Assembly (NCBI GenBank): GCA_025403435.1
Contig: JAJQZP010000045.1
Coordinates: 620,001 to 684,000, forward strand
Length of the DNA: 64,000 nt
DNA from: Artocarpus heterophyllus
Taxonomy: Eukaryota; Streptophyta; Magnoliopsida; Rosales; Moraceae
Reading direction: 5' to 3'
Shown here: positions 37,301 through 49,300 of the stretch, one piece after another
Numbering within the stretch: position 1 is the stretch's first letter
How the letters are laid out: each line of letters opens with the position of its first letter
Translations under genes and position numbers: made by a program
Notes under the pieces: generated by a model
Seen by the model: only the letters and a program-made list of their open reading frames with translations
The model's database searches: none
What the model was told of the DNA's origin: nothing

Positions 37301-40300
37301 GTGCCAATAATGTTCCCGATCAATTCTGTTAGTGATGTACCCTAGGCTAATTATGTAATGATCACATTTTGACCTTGTTACATTTACATTCTATTAATAA
37401 AGAAGCATTTTTATTATTGTTTTTTATTCTAATTCCATGAATAGTTAATTCTGTCTAAGGTCATAAGTATGTGACTTGATAGTAAAATTGAATTCTATTC
37501 TAAATTATCCTTAGTCGGTCATTATTATTGGGATAATAATGAATGAAGACTAGTATCAAGTTTGACTGATGATTATGTTTTACTAATCATGTGTATGAGA
37601 TACTAAGTCAATTCATAAATACATATTTAAAAAATGATGTATTGGATCGACCCATTGTAAGAATACTGCATGGATAATTGTCATAAGTGATTCTCATCAC
37701 AATAGTATTATCCTACCTGAAATTACCATTGTTTCTTACATGACAAGTTTTATATTTTGACACATTCTAATATTATCTTTAACAAGATGATAGAATGGAT
37801 TATTGTTGGATATAAAGTGAATCATGTGAGAAATGTGAGTGATTACGAAGGAATGTATCCCTCATTTATTATGAGAAAGATATCTATGGGTCCCTCGATA
37901 AGTTAGACTGAAGAAAAATATAATGTCATTTAGAATGAATTGATAAGAGTTATCAATGTCAGTCTACTTAAGATCTAGAAATAATATGATTGAATAGTAG
38001 AAGAATGACATAAACCATACCTTATGTTCAATCAAGGTATCTAGTGACAAAAGGACTTTAATACTTATTATGAATTAGGTTATGTCGGATCATTGACATT
38101 CGCATAACTTGGGTAATCATAATGTCTTGCTAGAGGCCGCCTATGATTTGTGGGCCAGAGACAGAATTTCAAGCCCACTACCAACGTTATGTGAACCTAC
38201 AGGGTCGTACACTTAGAACAGACCAAAAACAAATTTTGGGTTTACAATGTCTAGGCATTGTAAAGGGTCTTAGAGAGAGGATTGGGGTACCCTACAGAGG
38301 AAACCTCTCTCTAAGGCCTCTAGAGTACTTCATTTTCTTATTTAGAACCTATTGTGATACATCATCAAAAAAACTAAATTAAATATAATTATAACACACA
38401 CTAGTGACTTTATAATTTATATAGAAAAATATATCTTCTTTCCCTCCCCCTTAATGTTAAGCGAAGCTTAACGAGGGCTTCCTCTCCCTTCGTTTCACCT
38501 CCGGCATATAGTATGGATTTTCCAAGAAAAAGTTAAAAGGGGAAAATCTATACTATAGCTATGTCGTATGGAGCCAACTTCGGTCAAGTATAGCAGAAAA
38601 AACCACAAATAAGGAGTTTTTATCTCCCCAGGCTTATTTATGCCCTCTCTTTTTGTGGTTTTTAATCAGAGCCGTCTTGTCTCCAAGCACCTGATAATGT
38701 CCAGATTCGATGTACTAGATATGTCTAGGTTCATTGAATCTGACATTATCTAGATTCTATGAATCATATTTGAATTACAGTTTACCCTAGTTAAAATCTG
38801 ACACAATCTCGAAGTCAAAATATATATATATATATATATATCTCTGTTTTAGGGTTTCTGGCTGAATTAGATGAGAAAAGGCGTTCTCTTATTCTAAAAG
38901 GCGAAAACATTAAAACCCTAAAAAAAATTAGAAAGAGTCAATTAACGCAAGAAGAGGTTGCTAACACACCAATTCGGTTTTTGAGAGAGTCTGCTCGTGT
39001 GGATATTAGCTCATATATATTGAATTTATTCCAACAATCTCCCACTTAGGTTATATATGAAACTTTATAAATGTGAATTATACCTTATGAGCTCATAAAT
39101 TTTGCTATCAAAACATTATGCATCTCAACAATCTCGTCCATTAACCATATCAACATAGGACCAAAGCAACCTTTGTTACATATGTCGTAACTAGACTCAT
39201 CAATGATCACATATACTAATACAACTAATGACAAAGATCAAGCATGGATGTGTAGCATGAAAATTTCATGCCATGTAATCTTAATATGCCTGTTTTTAAC
39301 TGGTCCACCTTAAAACCTTAGTAAGATCAAACCATACCAAAATTAGCGTGTGAATAAATTGAAAACTTTATTTCTAAAGAGAATAACATTAAAATATCCA
39401 TAAACTGGAATAACTGAAAATGTTTATATTAGAAAAACATCTAAAATTACAAACTCCTACTAAAACTAAATATCATAAAATGATATGACATCCATACAAA
39501 CAGTGTACTCATAAAACATTTGAGTGACGATCCCTTAATAAAGGGATCTGCAATCATAGATTTTGTACTAATGTGCTTTATATACAATTGTCCACTCTGA
39601 ACTTTCTTTCACAACCAAGAACTTGATAAATATATGCTTTGACTTCGTCGAGCTTCTGTTGTTGTTCGAATATAGAAATGCCAATTTATTGTCAGAAAAT
39701 AACTTGAGTCATCTTTCAATACTACCCACTATGCGCAGCTGATTGGATGCCTCATAATACATTATGAATTCTACCGCCATGGTAAAAGATGCTATAAGAG
39801 ACTGTTTAGCACTCTTTCAAGAGACAACACCTCTAACCAAAAAGTAGACATACCCTAACATAGATTTCATACTATCTTGACATCCAGCATAATCGGAGTC
39901 AGTATACCCAATGATTTTAATTTGTTCCAACCTCTAATACGTGAGCATGTAGTCTTTTATTCTTTGTAAATACCTCAAAATTCGTTTAACGACTATCTAG
40001 TGATCCTTTCCAAGATTGCTTAAATATCTGCCCAACATCCCTGTAACGTACGCAATATCCGAACATTTACAAACCTAAGCATACATCAAACTCCCTACTA
40101 CTAACGCGTAAAAAATCTTCTGCATTTCCTTAATCTCAAAATCATTCTTAGGCACTGATTGAGACTAAACTTGTCTCCCTTAGCCACAGGGGTATTACCT
40201 AGTTTGCAATCTTATATGTCATATCTCTTGAGACCCTTTTCAATATAGCCCTTTTGTGATAATCCAAGAATACCTTGAGAGCGATTCCGGTGTGTTTGTA

Positions 40301-43300
40301 TACCTAACACAAAAGAGGCATCACCAAGATCCTTCATCTCAAATTTCTTTGATAGAAATCTCTTAGTTTCGTACAATAAGTCTATATCGTTGCTAGCAAG
40401 CAAAATATCGACATATAAAACCAACAAAATATACTAACCCCCACTGAATTTGTGGCATATATAATCATCGACCACATTTATCTTAAAACCGAATGAGATG
40501 ATAACGTAATGAAATTTGTAATACCACTGACGAGAAGCTTGCTTAAGCCCATAGATGGATTTCTTTAACTTGCAAACCATCTTCTTTGCATCTCTTGATA
40601 CAAAGTTTTTCGGTTGCACCATATAGATTGTTTCATCAATGTCACCATTGAGAAATGCAATTTTAATATCCATCTAATGAATCTTTTGAAGAAACCGAAG
40701 AGAAAGTCTCTTTATAATCGATGCCCTCTTTCTGTGTAAAGCCTTTAGCGGCAAGACGAGCTTTGTACCTCTCTATATCGCCTTTCGAATACCTCTTTGT
40801 CTTAAATATCTATTTGCAACCAATAGGTTGCGCTCCTTCAGGCAATGGGACAAGATCCTAAACGTCATTATCCTTCATATACTTTGTTTCCTTATTCATG
40901 GCATCGATCCACTCTTGAGATCTAGAACTTTTCATGACTTAACAGAAGTTGATTGGATCATTTTTCACCACACAAATGTCAAACTCGTGTTCTTGGAAAA
41001 ATACAATATAATCATCTGGCACTGCACTTCTCCTTTCTCAGGCGGATCTCCTTAATGGCATAGGTTCTTGAGGTGGTAGATTTTATTCTTCTGGAACAAT
41101 TTCTAGAATAGGAGGTTATCCAACATTGTCTTGATTTAGGTCTGCTTCTTGAACAATATCAAGAATAGAAACCTAATCAATGTCAATAACAGTTGTGGGA
41201 ATATAAACATATTCCTCTTAAAAAACAAAGTCCCTAATCTTATCTCCCTCGCAAACTCGACATCATCAATGAACCGCGCATTTCCCATCTCAAAAAATGA
41301 CTTAGTTGTAGGATCATAAAACTTATACCCCTAGATCTTTCAGATATCTAGTAAAATAACTCACCATCCTTGAGTCTAGTTTCTTTTCCTTCGGCCTATA
41401 AGGCTTTGCCTTAGCTAGACATCACCAAACATGCAAATGCTTTAGACTAGGCTTCTTGCCCGTCCAAAGTTCGTAAGGGTTTTGATAGTTGCTTTAGTTG
41501 AAACCCTGTTAAAGATATATGTTACAGTCTTGAGTGTTTCTCCCTAGAGTGATTCTGGTAAGGTGGAATGAGAGATCATACTCCTCACCATGTCCTTAAG
41601 CGTCCTGTTTCATCTTTCAACAACACCATTCATAGTGGGTGAACCCAGCATAGTGTACTGTAGGACAACACCGCATGCCTCTAGGAATTTATCAAACGAT
41701 CCTAGATGTTGTTCACCTGAACCATCATATCTGTCATAGTATTCACCACCACAATCAAATCTAACGTTTTTAATCCTTTTGTTGAGTTAGTTCTCATCTT
41801 CAACCTTATAATTTTTAAGCACATCCAACAACTGTGACTTTTCATGAATGAGATATATGTAATCATATCTAGAAAAAAATCATCTATGAACGTTATAAAA
41901 TATTATTGACCATTCTAAGAAACCATAGGGAATGGCCCACAAATATCTACATGTATAAGTTCTAAGACATTCAAAGTCCTGTTGGCTTCAAATCTCCTTT
42001 TATTGGTCTGTTTCTCTTCTATACAATTTATACAAACATCAAAATCTATAAAATCTAAGGAGTCTAGAATTTCATCTAACATAAGTCTCTCTATTCTCTT
42101 TCTAGAGATTGACCTAATCTCCTGTGCCATAACGCAGCCAAATTCTTATTGGTTAATTTTCTCTTTATACCTCATGTACTTAATTGCAGGGATTCATTAA
42201 ATGAAACAATTGTATCAATTAAATAAAGATTATCGTAACCTGACAAAGAACTGGAACCAACCATTTTTGAATCATAAAACAAACTATATTTTTCATTTCT
42301 AAAAGAACAAGAATAACTAGATTTATCTAAAACAAAAATAGAAATCAAATTTCGTCTAAAAGAAGGTACAATAAATATCTAATCAAGATCCAAATAAAAT
42401 CCAGTCTTTAATAATAATCTAAATTTCTCTATTGTTTGAACTTCAACTTTATTGTCAATGCCTACATAAATGTATCTTTCACCATTATTTGCTTTCGGTA
42501 TCTCAAGCAACCCTACATAAACACACTGATGTGAGCAGTTGTACCAGAATCTATCCACCAAGTATGTTTAGGTACCGAAGTTAAATTAACCTCGGAACAA
42601 ACCAAATTAAAAAGCATACCTTTCTTAGCATGCCAAGTGTAGTAGTTGGTGCAATACTTCTTTTTATGTCCTGCAGCTCCACAGAAGAAACAACCCGTAC
42701 CTTTTAGATCATCTGTTATCTTTTGTTGTTTCTTTTGAGGTGTCGTAACTACAACTTCCTTATCCTTCTTTCTTTTCTTTCCTTTGTCCTTAGAAGTATT
42801 AGCCAAGTGAGCACTCTCTGTCTTTTCTTGCTTTGACCTTTTCTCTTCTTGTAGACAATGTGAAATGAGTTCATTAAGAGACCAAGTCTCCTTTTGACAG
42901 TTATAACTCACCTTAAACTGACTAAATTGTGTGGGAAAAGATATAAGAATCAAATGCACGAGCAAGTCCTCAGAGAGGTCGAGCTTAAGTGCTCTTAGCT
43001 TTAAAGCAAGATGAGACATCTTCATGATGTACTCCCTTATGTTCCTTTTACCTCTGCATCTTATTGAGATGAGACTTGCCAAAAGTGTACTTGTTTTAGC
43101 CTTTTCATTTTTGGCAAATCTTTTGTCAATGTCCTTAAGAAACTCTTTGGTTGTCTTTATCGTTTCCGATATAGTGCCCCTGAATGCTTCTAGAATAGCC
43201 TTCTTCATAATCATCAAACATATACAATTTAACTTCTCCTACCTTTCTATGTTCCTCTTTTCATCAGAGGAACCCTTATCTATAAGGGTGCAAGAGAAGG

Positions 43301-46300
43301 AACCCTTAACGCAAGGTTGAGTTCTATAACTCTGAGAACTATAAAGAGGTTCTCTTGCTATGATTTGAAGTTGCTACCATTCAGCATAGAAATTGAATTG
43401 ATGTTGACGATAATGTTTGAGGTACAACTCGTAGTTGAATTAGAGAACAATATAACAAACCCAAAAACAAGCTCACATTAGAATCCAAAATGACAATAAT
43501 AAATCCAAATAAAGGTAACTTATCTCATGATACCAGACACTCCATTAATATTTAGTCTCTAGACAAAAATATTAACTTATAAATGATATCTTCGTGTAGC
43601 AATCAAACACTGACAATAAGAACATATCAAATAATAAATCTTCCTTTAGACCAATTTATTGTTCACATGTAAAACCAAATAATCATCACGTGTTTATTAC
43701 CATAGGTATACATGCAATTCTGTCAAATATTGGCCTTCCTTTAAGCCGGTCAATATTCACATAAGTTACATGGATAAAACCGTTTATATTCTAAAACAAA
43801 TTAATTTTCACAAGAGATGTCACTTTGGTAATATGTTGCCTCATTTAATTCATGTCAAAATATATATAAAATATCAATATTTGAATTTAAAATTGCTCTA
43901 AAAATGACCAAAAGTAAAATAAAAAATTTTGGTCAAAAGTCAACTTAATCAAAGTCAACCGATCAAATTGACTAGATAACCTTGACTAGATGGGGGCTAA
44001 GACCGGGTTAGGTGGACCTGACCTGAATCCTAACCCAGCCCCCCTTCTTTTCTTCCTTGTGTCACATGCTCAAGCCCATGACATCTCTTTAAAGTTTTTT
44101 TTTTCTTGGTTTGCTGCAGGCTTACCCCGTAGCTTCGTAGTCCTCATTCAGTCATGGGCCCAGCTGGGCCCAAGTATAGACATTCTTCATCTCTGGGCCG
44201 GTGCCTAGAAATACTTACAAACCCTAGGCAACTTTTCCTTTTCCTTCCTTTTTTTTCCTTCTTAGGCAGGCAACCGCCGTTCATAACATTCAAAAGAAAG
44301 GAAAAAAATTCTTCAAAACAGAATCTTAAACTTCATTCAACCTTTTATATATATATAACTCGTCAACCTGAATTCGTTTTACATATGTTCCTTTTACATT
44401 TAGAAAAAAATTGAACCCAGCTTCATAAACAATAAAGTTTAACCGAATACATATTATCATATATATATATATATATAAAACAAATTCAACTTAATGATGT
44501 ATTCCATAAAATATTAAACCAAAATTTTTAAATAATTGTTCTTAAATTTTACAATTTTAAACAATTATAGAATGTTAAATTTGAGAATTTTCATATGAGA
44601 ATCATCTCTATAAAATTATTGATTACCAATAATTTTACATGAAAAAGCTTTAGATACCACTTGTTAGAACAAAAAATTGTAATGAAAACCATCACTCGCG
44701 ATTATTCATGTCAAATCACCACAATAAATAGAATGTAATTCCTAAGTTTGTAGTTTGTAGATTAAGGATCTTCGAAGTCTACTACATAAGTCTTACTTCA
44801 AAATATGCCTCTATAATTTTTCTGTAGATGGGTAACAGAAAAATAACGTACGTACTGACTAGGGAACTATGACCTTTTTTATATAACTACTAACTTTAAC
44901 AATTATCCTTTATTACTAATTTAGCCCATCATAAAATTAGTAATGACATTTTAGTCCCTACTTATATGAGACCTACACTTGATGATGCATTAAAAGCCCA
45001 AAACCAAAATTAATCACTTTAATTGAACAACCTTATCTAATAGCTTTTAATACATATTTATTTAATTATATTAACCCATATATATTGGATTTATTTCAAC
45101 AATCCCTTCTGGAAGGAAGTTATGAATCTGAACCCACATACACGCATAAGAAAATTTTGTATAATCCATTGAAACCCCTTCCTCATAGATCTTCAACGCC
45201 AACAAGGAACGGTCAAAACTCCATGGCTCTAACTCAAGTACTTTATCTTGATCCTTCTCGTCCCCGAAAGAAAGCAAAAAGACATCTTGAGCTACTTCAA
45301 TGATGTCAACACGATCAACAGGCTTCCACGCTTCCATGATTACCGAACGTAAAACTCTCTTGTTGAAAGGCTTATCCGTTAATAATTTCCCAAAAAGACT
45401 AAACTTAATTTCATCCCTTCCCAAGGCTAGTAACTCATCCGTTGCCTCTCCCACCCCTTCCTTCTCAACAAAGATCCAAAGAGAGTTCCACCGACTGATG
45501 AAATCTTCCATATTAAACCACTCTGATTTTACTCACAAAAGCGTTGAAAAGAAAGAAAGCCATACACAAGAAAACCATACGCAAAATGTTAGTGCGTTAT
45601 CAGCCTCTCATAGGAACCCTAGAGAGTCGTATTCTTATTTTGTGTTTACATATTATGCCCATCCTATTGATATTGAAATCTTGATGTTTTGCAGAAATCC
45701 TTTAAGATTTTTTAAAAAAAAAAAGAAAAAGAAAAACACTAATCCCACTCTATAACTATGAGAGATTATGATGATTATCGTAGGCTAGCTTTAACTTTAG
45801 TGGTACCATCTTTAATGTTGAGGTCAAGCTTCAGTCCACTCCACGGCAATATAAATAAATAAATATATATATATATCTCGTAATGTCTCTAATTTAATTA
45901 AACATAATTAATATGCAAATAGAGAAATTAGTGTGCCTAATTGAAGTTTCATTTTAATTAGTCATTTTTGTAATATTTATTTTATAACTAATTGCACATT
46001 TTATTTTAATATATTTAATTTATTTTCAGCCATTATAAAATTGTTTTAGATGAAATTCTGATATGCAGTTTTATTATTTAAGTCAATTTTAACTAATTTG
46101 CACATCTTCAATTCAAATTAATCGTTTAAAAAAGGAGCCCAGCAATTGCCTGAATACCCAACAGGTTCCTTGACACACACTCAGAAACATTCATGTGACT
46201 CTTTCAAACCTTGAAAAGAGCATCTGAAAACCGCTCTTCAAAAACCAAGAATGTCTATGGTTTTGGCCTTGAAACAACTCTCCTATTTCTGACTTTAAAT

Positions 46301-49300
46301 CTGAGAATACCCAAAGCTTCACCACACTCCTTCTCTCTCTTTTTCACGCCAGTCGCCCTCCCTCTCCCTTCCATTGTTTGTTTCAACACTCAGACCAAAA
46401 ACACACATTTCAGAAGCTAACCAGAAGCCAAAAATCAAAATTGAGGCTACCAAATCAGTACAACTTGTCTAATCTGAGGTCTCCGAATGATTCAAGCTCT
46501 CATTTATGAAGTTTCATTTCTGATTTTTGTGATTAAATTCATGTTTATATGTCTCAAGTATTCTACTCTTTTTGGACTTTTTTTGACAAATTTGCCATGA
46601 AAATGAGTTGCCTGTCATGATCTAAGTTTGCGCTAGTGTTAAAAACCTTCGAATTAACATTAGGATTGGTTTGGTAGCATGATTTTTTCTCAAACATATG
46701 CACGAACTGAGATTTAACATGTTCTAACTCATTTTCACTATTACTTTCTTATTTTGGGAATAATACTGAAAAATGCTTGAAAAATGAAGCTAAGTTGCAT
46801 GCATGGGAAAACGAGGGTATATGATTTATATGAATGTTTAGAATTGATTACAACATGTTTTGAAACATTTGAGTTGGTTTTGAAAATGTTAGAACTCGGA
46901 TTGAACTTGAATGCTCAAAACAGAGCATTCTGGTCGCGACGCCATAGTCGACCCTAGTCAGTGTAACGTGCTCGACCGTACAACCGCGAGACACACAGTC
47001 GATAGTAGGTAATGTAACCCGGTCAACCGCACTACACCAGAATGCTTAGTTTGAGCCAATCGAGTTCCTTTGTCCCGAAATAAAGTTTTAAACATGCTTT
47101 TACATGTTTTAATAATCAATAATCATTGTCAAGGCATTTTAAAGAGTGATTTAATATCACATGTATAAATGTAAAAATTTAAAGAAAAATGGTACATTAA
47201 AAAAACCATGAATCACATACTAATATGTTTTGTCTAAGTCGGTATTAATAAATGAGTCTACACTTAAGGTTTTCGTTGTTCTCTTGGAGCTAATGTTTAG
47301 TGGAGCAGTATTACCGTGTAGATATAATTTAGTACTAATAATCAAGGTAGGACTTTAAACCTTTCCTTGGTAGCCATGACTTTAAATCATTTTGGATCAT
47401 ATCTTATGTTCTTAAATGTTTTTAAGAAATGAATTGCAATTACACATTTTCAAACGTATTGAAAATATGTAAATAAGAAATGAAAATGATATTAAATGAT
47501 TATCATCCCAAGTGAGATAAGATATTTAAACGGTTTTTGAAACACCAATCGGCTTGAGACCTCTCAACTGGTTGAGTTTTAAGTATATGATGCCACACAG
47601 AGAAAAGGTCCTATAAAGGACGACCTATGGGGCAGGTCTCGAAACCCAGTCCAGGCCACTATGGTGGTGATTATATTTAGCTCTACACACGGTAAGAAAT
47701 AATAAATATCTTAAGATAAATCACATGATACAAACGGTAAGGACTCTTGGAGCTTAATTTATTTATTTGTTGATCATTTTAGATATTAATTACGTTCTGC
47801 TTATTTTATTTTATTATATTATATTTTTCTCGCTTAACTGGCGATTTAAAACTTAAGTCTTACTGAGCTTTTCACTCATAATTTCTACTGTTTTACTTTC
47901 TCTCCTTCCAGTTAGTTTCCAATATGTAGATTATTGTTAATTTACTCGTGGAATCCATGAGTTGCTTAGCTATCTGTTTTATCAAGGCATGTAATAATGA
48001 GATTTTAATCATGCTTTTTTACTTTGCTTGTTGGACTGTGGTTTGGTTGTATTTTCTTTTATGTCAAAACTATGTATGCACTGCTGTGTGGTACAGTAAA
48101 ACCTAAACATTATTTGGCAGATGCTAAGCTTTTAAATAAATTTGAGGTTATTAGTAATTTCTCATTCTGCTGTGCTTAACTATTAATGTCATTTCCAATT
48201 ATGTTATTCTATCACATTTATAGTTTCTAATACGTTTTAAAATTAGATTCCTGGAATTTAAATTAAACTTAGTAAATTAATCTTAATTAAACCGCCACGC
48301 GACCACCCAGTTTGGAGGGCGACATACTTACATTTAATGAACTACGCAATATTAAGGAAGAGACTCGGTATGTCATACCTTCAATGATCCAAGAGAGGAG
48401 GAAACGTTAACAATTCTTGCTGAATCAGATAATTGGAGGAGTGGAAGAAGCGCTTCAACCATTGTTTTTGCACCGTAGTAGTTTGTTTTCAGGCATTGTT
48501 CTGCCATTTCATAGGTCTGAGTGGCTATTTCATTCCAATTTCCTTCCTTTGGCTGCATGGATATAGCCCAAGGTAATTTTTCTAGTTTATAAACTTAATT
48601 AGCAGTTATATTTTTTTAAATGTACTCTTCCTAGATATATGCATTTGAATTACTTGGAGAAATGAATAAATAAATAAATATATGCAAAGGCAAAATTTCT
48701 TTATGAAGTAATGCACAATGATTTTGTAAACGTATAATAATGGATCTGGTACTTTTAATAGGCTGAAAAGTTTAATTCATTCATAGTCTCAAAAGCCAGA
48801 GATGTACTAGGACAAAAAAGGACAGCAACCTAACATGAATTTACGGGGTCACTAATCAAGCCGACGGAGCCGATGAGCCAGAAATTTTTTTTTTAAGGAG
48901 AGGCGTGAATTATGCTAAAATTTTGAAGCAAAACTACAATACATTAATCTTTACATATATTTATCTATTCGTATTACACTTTTATTGTTTCAAATGAGCT
49001 ATGCTTTTAATAGAGTCCTAGTTTACTTTTTAAAATTAATGAGTACAAAGAATTGTGAATATACATATAGTAATATAGTATAGTTGATTTTTGGTTTCTT
49101 TCCAGGTATTAAGTTTTCAATATCAGGCTACTAATTGGGACCCAAAACTTGAGGTGCACTTGAACTTTTCAAAAAATGTATGTTATATGTGATTAAAAAT
49201 TTCAGGGGACAAAATAAAAAAAATAAAAAAATAAAAAATAAAAAATAAAAAACTTTTTTCATCATAATGAATTACTATAGCAGTTTACTATTATAAATCC

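Larger units (their letters stand above)
39003..45101 (-). mobile_element. Copia retrotransposon C, inserted in the LINE
   Basis: The 5' LTR is 44662-45101 (440 bp; starts TGTTGAAATAAATCC, ends TTCTAACA), followed inward on the minus strand by a primer-binding site AGTGGTATCTAAAGC that is a mutated TGGTATCAGAGC-type site. At the other end, the polypurine tract AAGTGGGAGAT (rc of 39037-39047) is followed by only about 34 bp of 3' LTR before the unrelated block at 37327-39002. Coding order is gag, protease, integrase, RT, RNase H (43400 down to about 39600). It is the same family as copia D. It splits LINE ORF1; no target duplication is visible, consistent with loss of the left end. Confidence 0.85.
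32341..45665 (-). mobile_element. Full-length L1-type LINE with 12-bp target duplications, split by later insertions
   Basis: TATGCCCATCCT occurs at 32341-32352 and again at 45654-45665, a perfect 12-bp target-site duplication. On the minus strand the element starts at about 45653 and ends in a poly(A) tract (T-run at 32352-32365 on the plus strand). Parts in order: ORF1 N-terminal DUF4283 (45102-45511), ORF1 zinc knuckle (about 37100-37200), endonuclease (about 36250-35740), RT (about 35510-34100), and zinc-binding domain (33072-33278). Subtracting 37327-45101 leaves about 5.5 kb, the usual size of a plant L1. All reading frames have stops. It lies inside SDR2 intron 4 in the same orientation as the gene. 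Confidence 0.9.

Noticed and set aside
38143..38382. 79-codon plus-strand frame
   Set aside because: It lies in an LTR-like block and shows no recognisable domain or splice context.
44100..44300. Possible host gene leader
   Set aside because: It aligns with the copia D leader and is part of the copia C untranslated region.
45300..45755. 151-codon plus-strand frame
   Set aside because: It is antisense to LINE ORF1 and ends in a lysine run from a poly(A) tract.
49190..49260. Poly(A)-like AAAAATAAAA tract suggesting a retroposed sequence
   Set aside because: No target duplication or source transcript could be identified; it is simple sequence in an SDR2 intron.
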